The notes under the pieces were generated by a model. The model worked only from the letters and a program-made list of their open reading frames with translations, had not been told where the DNA came from and made no database searches. DNA of 64,000 nt from NCBI RefSeq assembly GCF_020404845.1, contig NZ_JAIOJZ010000047.1, positions 1-64,000 of the forward strand. The letters are read 5' to 3'. Every line of letters starts with the position of its first letter. The first letter of the stretch is position 1. This DNA is from Streptomyces hyderabadensis. GTDB taxonomy: Bacteria > Actinomycetota > Actinomycetes > Streptomycetales > Streptomycetaceae. A program made the translations under genes and the position numbers. Shown in pieces: positions 50,796 through 61,395 of the stretch.

Positions 50796-50830
50796 CGAAG
50801 CCCCGCCCCCGGGGAGCGGGCGGGGCTTCG
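50796..50830. terminator. Perfect hairpin terminator between the mod operon and gcvP
   Basis: CGAAGCCCCGCCC (50796-50808) and GGGCGGGGCTTCG (50818-50830) form a 13-bp stem with a 9-nt loop. It lies between convergent operons and probably ends both. Confidence 0.85.
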
Positions 50831-50841
50831 GCACGGACCGC

Positions 50842-53727
<2,886 letters not shown>

Positions 53728-53789
53728 TGCGGAGGCCTCCTGGTCTGACGACCTTCGAGGGGCACCACGGCGCGGGTACCCGGACGGCC

Positions 53790-53998
53790 TCCCCCTCTGT
53801 CATCTCGACCTGAGAGCTTCACCGGGCGAGCCCTGGGGCTCTCCCGGCTTTCACCGTCGGTGAGAGCGGAAGCCGTCGACACCCGCCCTGCTTTCCAGAG
53901 TGACCTCGTCCGTGCGGTACGTGAGCCTGAGAGATTCCGGGGAGGATTTGCTCCTTCGGCGCCTCCGGTGGTGTCCGGAGGACTCTCCCGCACGGGGT
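53790..53998 (-). ncRNA. Tandem glycine riboswitch upstream of gcvP
   Basis: Reading the complementary strand from 53998 downwards, the first aptamer shows GGGAGAGTCC, GGCGCCGAAGGAGCAAATCC and AATCTCTCAGGC. The second aptamer follows after a short linker, with CACCGACGGTGAAAGCC, CGGGAGAGCCCC, AAGCTCTCAGGTC and GACAGAGGGGGAGG. These are the two conserved cores of the glycine riboswitch. It ends about 60 nt before the gcvP start, so glycine should turn on expression. The boundaries are approximate. Confidence 0.9.
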
Positions 53999-54150
53999 CA
54001 GCAGCCGTTTGCCAGCGTACCAGCGAGGCCGCCGCACGGACTTCGAGTGGCCGACCGGCCACTTGTGCTCTTTTGTAGTACTTACGGATGATTAGGCGGC
54101 TGGTGTGCGACCCCAGCGCGGCCCAGTGGTGCGATCAAGTGGAGGGACCC

Positions 54151-54522
54151 GTGCGTACTGACATCGATCCGCGGAACCTGATCGGCCGCAAGGCGTTCGA
54201 CCGCGACGGGACCAGGATCGGCACCGTGGACGAGGTCTACCTCGACGATGCCACCGGCGTCCCCGAATGGGCGGCGATACGAACCGGTCTGTTCAGCAGG
54301 GACGCCTTCGTCCCCCTGGAGCCCAGCGAGCTGGTCGACGGCGCCCTGCGCGTGCCTTTCGACCGGTCACTGATCAAGGAGGCGCCCGACTTCGGCGTCG
54401 GCCGCCATCTCTCGCCGGAACAGGAACTCCAGCTCTACCACCACTACGGGCTGGACGTGGCGGCCGCTCCCCCGCCGCCGGACCACGACTTCGGCAAGCT
54501 GGCCGGCAAGGACGAGGGCTGA
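54151..54522 (+). CDS. PRC-barrel domain protein
   Basis: 123-residue protein. The GTG at 54151 follows GGAGGGA. NLIGRKAFDRDGTRIGTVDE VYLDDATGVPEWAAIRTGLF is a classic PRC-barrel N-terminal half, followed by VPLEPSELVDGALRVPFDRS. The C-terminus PEQELQLYHHYGLDVAAAPP has a Tyr/His-rich segment common in Streptomyces PRC proteins. Its 3' end overlaps the convergent dinB gene by 79 bp. Function unknown; PRC-barrels usually mediate protein or RNA contacts. Confidence 0.85.
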   Translation: MRTDIDPRNLIGRKAFDRDGTRIGTVDEVYLDDATGVPEWAAIRTGLFSRDAFVPLEPSELVDGALRVPFDRSLIKEAPDFGVGRHLSPEQELQLYHHYGLDVAAAPPPPDHDFGKLAGKDEG

Positions 54523-55883
54523 CCGGCCTCGTCGTCCTCGCCGTCCGCCGCGCCCGCGACCAGCGGCAGGGGGTCCGCCGGGGTCAGCTCCGGGTCGTCC
54601 ACCGGGAAGGTGCGCACCCGCCCGACCTCCGAGTACGGCGTCTCGAACCGCACGGTCACCCGCCCGAGACCACTGCCCTGCACCCAGCCGTGCCCCAGCT
54701 CCGTGTGCCGCACGTCGTGCCCCGCCGGCCACCGGCGCTCGGCGAGCGAAGGGGTGTGCTCCTCGGCGGACGCGGTCTCCGGCTCCTCGGCCGGTTCCTC
54801 GGCGCCCTCACCCGCCGCCTGCGCGAACAGGTCCTCCTGCGTGTAGTCGGCGAGCCCGCTGACCCCGACCCCCAGCAGCCGTACGCCGCCCGTGGTGTCC
54901 ACCGAGTCCAGCAGCCGGGCGGCCGCCTCCCGCACCACCGCGGGGTCGTCGGTGGGGCCGCGCAGGGTCTCGGAGCGGGTCAGCGTGGAGAAGTCGTATC
55001 TGCGCACCTTGAGCACGATGGTCCGCCCGGACAGACCGGAGGCGCGCAGCCGCCGCACACAGCGGTCCGCCAGCCGTCCCACCTCGACGCCGACCCGCAC
55101 CCGGTCGTGGATGTCCACGTCGTAGGTGTCCTCGACCGACACCGACTTGGTCTCCCGCTCGGCCACCACCGGCCGCTCGTCCCGCGCCAGCGCCATGGCG
55201 TACAGGGCGTGGCCGTGCGCCTTGCCCAGCAGCCGCACCAGCTCGTCCTCGCCCGCCTCGGCGATCTCGCCGACCGTGGTGATCCCGGCCCGCCGCAGAT
55301 GGTCTCCCGTGGCCGGTCCCACCCCGGGCAGCGTCCGCACCGTCATCGGCTCCAGCATGGCCCGCTCCGTCCCCGGCGGGATGAGCACCAGTCCGTCGGG
55401 CTTGGCCTCCTCCGAGGCGATCTTGGCGAGCATCTTGGAGGCGGCCAGACCCACTGATCCGGTGAGGCCGGTGACGGTGCGGATGTCCCCGCGCAGCTTC
55501 GCCCCGGCCAGGCGCGCCGATTCGGCGTCCCAGGCCGCCCCGCCGGCCTCCAGGTCCACGAAGGCCTCGTCCAGGCTCAGCGGCTCCACCAGCGGCGACA
55601 GCTCCCGCAGCAGCCGCATCACCTGCTCGCTGATCGACCGGTAGAGCTCGAAGCGCGGCACGAGGTAGGCGGCGTGCGGTGCGAGCCGGCGGGCCTGGCC
55701 CATCGGCATCGCCGAGTGCACGCCGAACACCCGCGCCTCGTACGAACAGGTCGCGACCACGCCGCGCGGTCCGAGGCCGCCCACCACCACGGCCTTCCCG
55801 CGCAGGCTCGGCTTGGACGCCTGCTCCACCGAGGCGAAGAAGGCATCCATGTCGAGATGCAGGATCGTGGGCGCGGTTCTCAC
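54444..55883 (-). CDS. dinB: DNA polymerase IV (Y family)
   Basis: 479-residue translesion polymerase. ILHLDMDAFFASVEQASKPS carries the first catalytic Asp, and LSLDEAFVDLEAGG the Asp-Glu pair. YSYEARVFGVHSAMPMGQAR-type loops (here CSYEARVFGVHSAMPMGQAR) and the helix-hairpin-helix region LPGVGPATGDHLRRAGITT are typical. The C-terminal 120 residues hold a little-finger domain and then an acidic Glu/Pro-rich tail (GEGAEEPAEEPETASAEEHT), unusual for the family. The GTG at 55883 is the start. Role: error-prone bypass of DNA lesions. Confidence 0.95.
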   Translation of the reverse strand: MRTAPTILHLDMDAFFASVEQASKPSLRGKAVVVGGLGPRGVVATCSYEARVFGVHSAMPMGQARRLAPHAAYLVPRFELYRSISEQVMRLLRELSPLVEPLSLDEAFVDLEAGGAAWDAESARLAGAKLRGDIRTVTGLTGSVGLAASKMLAKIASEEAKPDGLVLIPPGTERAMLEPMTVRTLPGVGPATGDHLRRAGITTVGEIAEAGEDELVRLLGKAHGHALYAMALARDERPVVAERETKSVSVEDTYDVDIHDRVRVGVEVGRLADRCVRRLRASGLSGRTIVLKVRRYDFSTLTRSETLRGPTDDPAVVREAAARLLDSVDTTGGVRLLGVGVSGLADYTQEDLFAQAAGEGAEEPAEEPETASAEEHTPSLAERRWPAGHDVRHTELGHGWVQGSGLGRVTVRFETPYSEVGRVRTFPVDDPELTPADPLPLVAGAADGEDDEAGQPSSLPASLPKSWSGGGGAAATSSP

Positions 55884-55945
55884 ATCTCCGATGCTGCCCT
55901 ACGCCACTGACAATGCCGCCGTGGGACGGCCGCGGGCGCGGCGGT

Positions 55946-56632
55946 TCAGACCGCCCGGTTGTTCCGCCGCCGGGCCAGCTCGTCGGCCGGATTGTGCCCG
56001 ACCAGTGTCTCCCCGGTGTCGATGCGCTCCCCGTGCAGCTGGGACAGCGCGCCCTCCACGTCCCGCCACACCACGCCGACGGCGATCCCGAAGATGCCCT
56101 GGCCGCCCTGGAGGAGGGCGTGCACCTCGTCCGGCGAGGTGCACTCGTAGACGGTGGCGCCGTCGCTCATCAGCGTCATCCGCTCCAGGTCCCGGAAGCC
56201 GCGCTCCCTGAGGTGCTGGACGGCGGTGCGGATGTTCTGCAGGGACACACCGGTGTCGAGGAAGCGCTTGACGATCTTCAGCACGACCACGTCGCGGAAG
56301 CTGTACAGGCGCTGCGTTCCGGATCCGTGCGCGGGCCGCACACTGGGCTCGACGAGGCCCGTGCGGGCCCAGTAGTCGAGCTGCCGGTAGGTGATGCCGG
56401 CGGCCGCGCAGGCCGTCGGGCCGCGATAGCCGATCTGCTCGGACGCCATGGACGTCGCCCCTCCGCTGGTCGGCACCGCTGCCGGTCGCTGCGGACCGGG
56501 ATCGGCCGCGCCGCCGTGCTGGGCGTGGCCCGCGCTCGCGCGAAGCCGGGAGCCCGGGGGCGGGTACGGACCGCCTGCCCCGAGGCTGTGCCCGGGGCCA
56601 CCCCCAACCGTACCGTCGCCGCTGATTCTCAC
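55946..56632 (-). CDS. MerR-family regulator, ResR/Rv1830-like
   Basis: 228-residue regulator. The GTG at 56632 is supported by GGACGGAGG upstream. The N-terminal 60 residues are Gly/Pro-rich and disordered. The MerR domain follows: GYRGPTACAAAGITYRQLDY WARTGLVEPSVRPAHGSGTQ and LYSFRDVVVLKIVKRFLDTG with VSLQNIRTAVQHLRERG. Its position next to the bifunctional nuclease and FtsR-like genes matches M. tuberculosis Rv1830 (ResR), reported as a regulator of growth and division. Orthology is by position and memory. Confidence 0.85.
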   Translation of the reverse strand: MRISGDGTVGGGPGHSLGAGGPYPPPGSRLRASAGHAQHGGAADPGPQRPAAVPTSGGATSMASEQIGYRGPTACAAAGITYRQLDYWARTGLVEPSVRPAHGSGTQRLYSFRDVVVLKIVKRFLDTGVSLQNIRTAVQHLRERGFRDLERMTLMSDGATVYECTSPDEVHALLQGGQGIFGIAVGVVWRDVEGALSQLHGERIDTGETLVGHNPADELARRRNNRAV

Positions 56633-56794
56633 GCCGACCTCCGTCCTTGACCTGCCTCCTCGAAGGTAGGCAGTCACCAAGGGTGCGTCAACGATCGCCA
56701 CACTCGGCACGCCGAGTGATAATCACCCTACGAGTGGTTTCCCGTGCCCTGTCCCGGGAAAGGCTAGCCGGATGTGCGCGGACGGGGCCGCGTC

Positions 56795-57268
56795 TCACTG
56801 ATTGCTGGTCCCGAAGTCCTCGGGCGAGATCTGGTCGAGGAACTCGCGGAACTTCTCCACCTCGTCCTCCTGCTCGTCCGGAATGGCGATTCCGGCGTCG
56901 TCGAGGACCGTGTCGCTGCCGTAGATCGGCGTACCGGTGCGCAGCGCCAGCGCTATGGCGTCGGACGGCCTGGCACTGACCTCGACCCCGCTCGCGAAGA
57001 CCAGCTCGGCGTAGAAGACCCCGTCGCGCAGGTCGGTGATGCGCACTTCCGTGAGCTCCTGGCCGACGGCCTCCAGCACGTCCTTGAACAGGTCGTGGGT
57101 CAGTGGCCGTGCGGGCGCCATGCCCTGCTGGGCGAAGGCGATCGCCGTCGCCTCCCCAGGTCCGATCCAGATGGGAAGGTAACGGTCGCCGCCCACCTCG
57201 CGCAGCAGCACGATCGGCTGGTTGGAGGGCATCTCGACCCGGACACCTACGACATCGAGCTCGTTCAC
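56795..57268 (-). CDS. Bifunctional nuclease family protein (DUF151)
   Basis: 157-residue protein with the BFN domain: MNELDVVGVRVEMPSNQPIV LLREVGGDRYLPIWIGPGEA, the PLTHDLFKDVLEAVG stretch, FYAELVFASGVEVSARPSDA IALALRTGTPIYGSDTVLDD. The family (plant BFN1/2, bacterial DUF151) has reported RNase/DNase activity. The strong conservation of this gene between the two MerR genes matches Rv1829. It starts at GTG 57268; the acidic C-terminal tail is variable. Confidence 0.88.
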   Translation of the reverse strand: MNELDVVGVRVEMPSNQPIVLLREVGGDRYLPIWIGPGEATAIAFAQQGMAPARPLTHDLFKDVLEAVGQELTEVRITDLRDGVFYAELVFASGVEVSARPSDAIALALRTGTPIYGSDTVLDDAGIAIPDEQEDEVEKFREFLDQISPEDFGTSNQ

Positions 57269-57422
57269 ACAGCAACCCTAGGCCGTGCCCGGGACGTTTG
57301 GGTAGTCGGGCCGGGTTCGGGTGGGCGATCCGGGTCTGGATCAGGCCCGCAATCGGGCCGGAGGCGGGTGCGCGACCCGGGCCGGGGCCGGGTGGACGGC
57401 CTGACCCGCGATCTCGCCCGTC

Positions 57423-58163
57423 TCAGGGCAGCCGGACCCCCAGGGCGGTCTGCACCAACGCGGCGTGCAGCCTCACCGCCAGCCCTGCCAGCTCCTTGGT
57501 GCGGGCTTCCGCGTGTGCCCTGGTCTGGGGGTTGCGGTGCCGCTTCAGCGGGGCCACCACCTGGTCCACCAGCCCGGCCTCCCGGTCCGCGGCCGCCTTC
57601 ATCACCCGCAGGTGCCGCGGCTCGATCCCGAACCGCCCCAGCTGCACCACCAGCGACGCCACGGTGACCGCCTCGGCGTCGTACGCCCCGTCGGGCAGCG
57701 GGGCGAGGAGCCCGTACGACTCCCACTCGGTCAGCTCCTGGTCGCCGATCCCCGCCGTGGCGAGCAGCTCGTCCCGGCCGATCCTGGTCACCGTCGGGCT
57801 CTCGACGGGCTCCGGTGCGGCCGCCTCACCGTCCCGCTGACGGCCGACCCGCGGCAGGGACACCGCCTCGCCCCGCTCCACGGCGTCCAGGTGCTCGCGG
57901 ATCACCTTGAGCGGCAGATAGTGGTCCCGCTGCATGCGCAGCACCTGACCGAGGCGCTCGACGTCGTGCGCGCTGAACTTGCGGTACCCGGCCGGGGTCC
58001 GCCGCGGCTCGACGAGGCCCTCCGACTCCAGGAAACGGATCTTGGAGATGGTGATGTCGGGGAACTCGTCACGCAGTGCGTTCAGCACCGCGCCGATGCT
58101 CATCAGCCCACTGTCCGTGGCGGCGGCGCCGTGCCCGGCACCGCCGCTCGGTGTTTGAAACAT
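57423..58163 (-). CDS. MerR-family regulator, FtsR-like
   Basis: 246-residue MerR regulator. The ATG at 58163 follows GGAAGG. DNA-binding part: LMSIGAVLNALRDEFPDITI SKIRFLESEGLVEPRRTPAG YRKFSAHDVERLGQVLRMQR. Then a hinge and a C-terminal helical effector-like domain (VASLVVQLGRFGIEPRHLRV). Its position directly downstream of the GarA-like gene matches FtsR (Rv1828), which activates ftsZ in corynebacteria. Orthology is inferred from gene order, not tested. Confidence 0.88.
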   Translation of the reverse strand: MFQTPSGGAGHGAAATDSGLMSIGAVLNALRDEFPDITISKIRFLESEGLVEPRRTPAGYRKFSAHDVERLGQVLRMQRDHYLPLKVIREHLDAVERGEAVSLPRVGRQRDGEAAAPEPVESPTVTRIGRDELLATAGIGDQELTEWESYGLLAPLPDGAYDAEAVTVASLVVQLGRFGIEPRHLRVMKAAADREAGLVDQVVAPLKRHRNPQTRAHAEARTKELAGLAVRLHAALVQTALGVRLP

Positions 58164-58207
58164 GGACCTTCCCTGGAGGTTCCCCGGGCGGGCGGCCCGG
58201 GGGCGGG

Positions 58208-59017
58208 TCAGTAACCCCGCTGGCTCGCGTAGAACACCAGCCGGTACTTGCCGATCTGCACCTCGTCGCCGTTCGACAGGGCGACCTGGTCGATGCGCTC
58301 CCGGTTGACGTAGGTGCCGTTCAGGCTGCCGACGTCGGCGACCGTGAACGAACCGTCCGGACTGCGGCGGAACTCCACGTGCCGCCGCGAGACCGTCACG
58401 TCGTCCAGGAAGATGTCGCTCTGCGGGTGCCGACCCGCGGTGGTCAGCTCGCCGTCGAGCAGGAAGCGGCTGCCCGAGTTCGGACCGCGGCGCACGACCA
58501 GGAGCGCGGAGCCCAGCGGCAGCGCGTCCACGGCCGCCTGCGCCTCGGGAGAGAGCGCCGGGATCGCCGTCTGGCCGGTGACCTCGGAGTCGTAGGCCTC
58601 CAGCCCGGAGATGGAGATCGTGGAGGTCGTCTCCGACGCACGCTCCGGGACCGCGCCCGGCCGCAGCGGAGCGCCGCAGTTGGAGCAGAAGCGGCTGTTC
58701 TCCGCGTTGCGGTTGCCGCACCTCGTACACACCAGGGCCGACATGGACGGATCCTCCTGCCGCGGCTGCCCCGCCGGGGCGTTCGACGCGTACGGGTCGG
58801 GGTTGAACCCTCCACCGGTACCTGAGGCCGAGGGCTGGCCGAAACCTATGCCGCCGGACTGAGCAGGGTCAACAGACGGCGCGCCCGGACCACCCACCTG
58901 GTCCCGGTACATCGGGCGCCGGCCCTCCGCGTCGGGCTGTGCGCGATGGCGGGCGGTCGCGTTGTCGCCGCTGCCCTCTCGCGCGCTCTTGCCGAACAAC
59001 TTCGCAAACAACTTCAC
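58208..59017 (-). CDS. FHA-domain protein, GarA/OdhI-like, with zinc ribbon
   Basis: 269-residue cytoplasmic regulator. N-terminal disordered part, then a zinc ribbon CTRCGNRNAENSRFCSNCG (four Cys), then the kinase-target motif SETTSTISISG, which resembles the ETTS phosphorylation site of mycobacterial GarA. The FHA domain is RFLLDGELTTAGRHPQSDIF LDDVTVSRRHVEFRR with NGTYVNRERID. GarA/OdhI proteins inhibit 2-oxoglutarate dehydrogenase until phosphorylated by Pkn kinases. Mycobacterial GarA lacks the zinc ribbon, so the N-terminal extension is a distinguishing feature. Confidence 0.9.
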   Translation of the reverse strand: MKLFAKLFGKSAREGSGDNATARHRAQPDAEGRRPMYRDQVGGPGAPSVDPAQSGGIGFGQPSASGTGGGFNPDPYASNAPAGQPRQEDPSMSALVCTRCGNRNAENSRFCSNCGAPLRPGAVPERASETTSTISISGLEAYDSEVTGQTAIPALSPEAQAAVDALPLGSALLVVRRGPNSGSRFLLDGELTTAGRHPQSDIFLDDVTVSRRHVEFRRSPDGSFTVADVGSLNGTYVNRERIDQVALSNGDEVQIGKYRLVFYASQRGY

Positions 59018-59207
59018 GGGCGATTCCCCTTGACCGAAACAGACCCGCCCGTGGGGCAGGACGAACCCTTACTGAACGCACTGGCCGACCCGGACACCTT
59101 CACAACGTCCGTCTCCACCAGACAGTTTCCACCACGCACCACCCAATCGGTGCGCCGACCCCCCGCAACCTCATGCCCTCGCCGGACGCCCCCCATGCAC
59201 CGTCGGT

Positions 59208-60062
59208 TCACTGGGAGGACGACCGAGCGTAGTCAGGCCGCTCCGCCGCTCGCAAGGCGTCCACGACGATCTTGCTCGACCGCTCAACAGTAACGGTGGC
59301 CTGTTCCTTCTCCAGAGTCTGCACCACTCCTCCAGGAATGTTGAGAGCCGGTTCGAGGTCCTGCGGTTCGCCGATGACCTGGAAACGATAGGGCGCGTTG
59401 ATCTTGTTCCCGTCGACGCTGACGGAGTTGTCGGCGTCCGCGAGATACGTGCCGGCGACGACCCGTACGCCGTTCACCTGGATCGCCTCCGCACCCGCCG
59501 CACGCAGCTCCTGGATGGCGTCGAGCAGCATGTCCGCCTCGACCGTCCCCTTCGTGTCCTCGATGGTCACCGTGATGCCGGGCCCCTGCGCGGCCACGGT
59601 GCCCGCGAGAATGCCCAGTTGCCGCTCCTTCTCGAGCGTCTGCTTGCGGGCCTCCTCCGCCTGGTCGGAGCTGTTCTCCAGCTCGTCGCGCTGCTTCTCG
59701 AGGCCCTGCTTCTCGTCTTCAAGACGCTGAGTACGGTCGTCCAGTTCATCGAGGATGCGGACCAGATCCTCCTGGCGGGCGCCACGCAGCGCGCTGTCGC
59801 TGTCACTGTTGGACGCCACCTGGACCGCGAGGCCGAAACCGAGCCCGAACAGGAGCAGGGCGACGATGAGTTGCGCCCGCGTGAGACGCGGCGGCCACAG
59901 CCCTTTCAGGAGCCGCTGCCGGCCGGTCAGCCCGCTCCGCTCCGGCCGCGCCTCCCCCGGGTCGCCGTCCCCCGACGCGGACGGGGAAGGCGGCACTTCG
60001 GCGGGCAGCTCCTTGCGCAGCCTGTTCGCGGGCTGCTCCTCGTGGTCGCTCATCCGCCTCAC
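59208..60062 (-). CDS. DUF881 family membrane protein (downstream copy)
   Basis: 284-residue protein. After a polar N-tail, one membrane helix LIVALLLFGLGFGLAVQVAS is followed by a coiled coil (DELDDRTQRLEDEKQGLEKQ RDELENSSDQAEEARKQTLE) and the DUF881 domain GITVTIEDTKGTVEADMLLD. The start overlaps the sbp stop by four bases (GTGA at 60062); an ATG at 60053 is an alternative. The predicted topology is a single-pass protein with a long extracytoplasmic coiled coil, and it sits in the sbp cluster. Role unknown; cell-envelope or division association is assumed. Confidence 0.82.
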   Translation of the reverse strand: MRRMSDHEEQPANRLRKELPAEVPPSPSASGDGDPGEARPERSGLTGRQRLLKGLWPPRLTRAQLIVALLLFGLGFGLAVQVASNSDSDSALRGARQEDLVRILDELDDRTQRLEDEKQGLEKQRDELENSSDQAEEARKQTLEKERQLGILAGTVAAQGPGITVTIEDTKGTVEADMLLDAIQELRAAGAEAIQVNGVRVVAGTYLADADNSVSVDGNKINAPYRFQVIGEPQDLEPALNIPGGVVQTLEKEQATVTVERSSKIVVDALRAAERPDYARSSSQ

Positions 60063-60391
60063 GCCCTGAAGACGTGGCGTCGGATCGCCGCGGCGTTGGA
60101 GAAGATGCGGATGCCGAGGACCACCACGACACCGGTGGACAGCTGGGCACCGACGCCCAACTTGTCGCCCAGGAACACGATCAGCGCGGCCACGACCACG
60201 TTCGACAGGAACGACACCACGAAGACCTTGTCGTCGAAGATGCCGTCGAGCATGGCCCGCAGACCACCGAAGACGGCGTCCAGCGCCGCCACGACGGCGA
60301 TCGGCAGATACGGCTCCACGGCCGCCGGCACCTCGGGCCGGACCAGCAATCCGACCACGACTCCCACGACGAGGCCCAGTACGGCGATCAC
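60059..60391 (-). CDS. Small basic protein Sbp (DUF1290)
   Basis: 110-residue membrane protein MIAVLGLVVGVVVGLLVRPE, then VVAALDAVFGGLRAMLDGIF DDKVFVVSFLSNVVVAALIV FLGDKLGVGAQLSTGVVVVL. Three hydrophobic segments; the family is conserved in Gram-positive bacteria, where sbp is linked to division genes. It overlaps both DUF881 genes by four bases, so the three are translationally coupled. Confidence 0.88.
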   Translation of the reverse strand: MIAVLGLVVGVVVGLLVRPEVPAAVEPYLPIAVVAALDAVFGGLRAMLDGIFDDKVFVVSFLSNVVVAALIVFLGDKLGVGAQLSTGVVVVLGIRIFSNAAAIRRHVFRA

Positions 60392-61296
60392 GATGTGCCC
60401 TTCTCGGTTATCGGCTGTGCTGTACGTACGATCACACTCGGTGCGGCCGGCAGCTTGAGCTCGTCCGCGACGGAGAGGGCGGTCCGGATGCCGTAGCTCT
60501 CCTGCAGGGCATGCAGGTACAGCCCGTCGGCACTGTCCTGGAACCCCCTGCTCAGCCGCTCACCGTCCCCCACCGCCAGCACCGTGTACGGCGGCACCAG
60601 CGGCCTGTTGTCGACCAGTATCGCGTCACCGGCGGCCCTGATCGCCGACAGCGCCGTCAGACGCTGGCCGTTGATCGAGATCGCCTCGGCGCCGGACTCC
60701 CACAGCCCGTTGACCACGCGCTGCATGTCCCGGTCCCGCACCCGGCCCGTGTCGGAGAACCCGGAGGTGCCGCGCGGCTGCCCGTCGGCGCCCGTGCCGC
60801 TGACGTCCTTGGCGTCGTTCACCACGAGCTTCACGCCGGGGCCGTGCACCTCCACCGCGCCCGACAGGATCCCCACCAGGTCGGACCGGTCGCCGTCGCC
60901 GCTCTTCGCCAGCGCCTCGCGCCGACGCGTGTTCACGTCGTCGCGCAGCTCGTCGACGTTCTTCTCCAGCTCGTCGGCCGCCGAGGTCTCCGCCTCTATG
61001 CGGTCGACCAGCTCTTCACGCTCCTTGGCGACGACGGGAGCGGCGACCCGGGCCTGGGCCGCGCCGACCGTCACGACCAGGGCCGCGAGGACCAGGCCGG
61101 CCGCCAGACCCAGCTTGGCGCGTAGCGTCTTGGGCATGCCGCCGCTGCCGTCGGCCTTCTTCCGCGCGGCGGCCTCGGCGTATCCGTCGTCGAGGCTGTG
61201 GTCCATGACGTTGGTGAGCAGCGACATGGACGCGTCCGGGCGCGCGGGCCGCGTGGATGTGCTCCGAACGGGGGGTGGCTGCGGCATGCCGCACAT
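60388..61296 (-). CDS. DUF881 family membrane protein (upstream copy)
   Basis: 302-residue protein with one membrane helix LGLAAGLVLAALVVTVGAAQ near residue 65, then a coiled coil ELEKNVDELRDDVNTRRREA and the DUF881 domain VHGPGVKLVVNDAKDVSGTG to ELKLPAAPSVIVRTAQPI. It is paralogous to the third gene of the set. The start is uncertain; candidates are ATG 61296, 61287 and 61227. The stop overlaps the sbp start (ATGA). First gene of the operon. Confidence 0.8.
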   Translation of the reverse strand: MCGMPQPPPVRSTSTRPARPDASMSLLTNVMDHSLDDGYAEAAARKKADGSGGMPKTLRAKLGLAAGLVLAALVVTVGAAQARVAAPVVAKEREELVDRIEAETSAADELEKNVDELRDDVNTRRREALAKSGDGDRSDLVGILSGAVEVHGPGVKLVVNDAKDVSGTGADGQPRGTSGFSDTGRVRDRDMQRVVNGLWESGAEAISINGQRLTALSAIRAAGDAILVDNRPLVPPYTVLAVGDGERLSRGFQDSADGLYLHALQESYGIRTALSVADELKLPAAPSVIVRTAQPITEKGTS

Positions 61297-61336
61297 CGTC
61301 GCACGCCACCGCCACTACCTCCGAACGGCCCCACCG

Positions 61337-61378
61337 GCGTGCCGGACAGGCCCCCTTGGGGACACTTGTCCGGCACGC
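61337..61378. terminator. Hairpin terminator between the pyrophosphorylase gene and DUF881
   Basis: GCGTGCCGGACA (61337-61348) and TGTCCGGCACGC (61367-61378) form a perfect 12-bp stem; the loop contains an inner CCCC-TT-GGGG hairpin. It lies 18 nt past the stop codon of the large gene at 61396 on the same strand. Confidence 0.8.
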
Positions 61379-61395
61379 ACGCGTGCGGCGCGTTT

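Noticed and set aside
54444..54522. Overlap of the PRC-barrel and dinB genes as a sequencing error
   Set aside because: Both reading frames are intact with acceptable C-termini; a 79-bp convergent overlap is tolerable.
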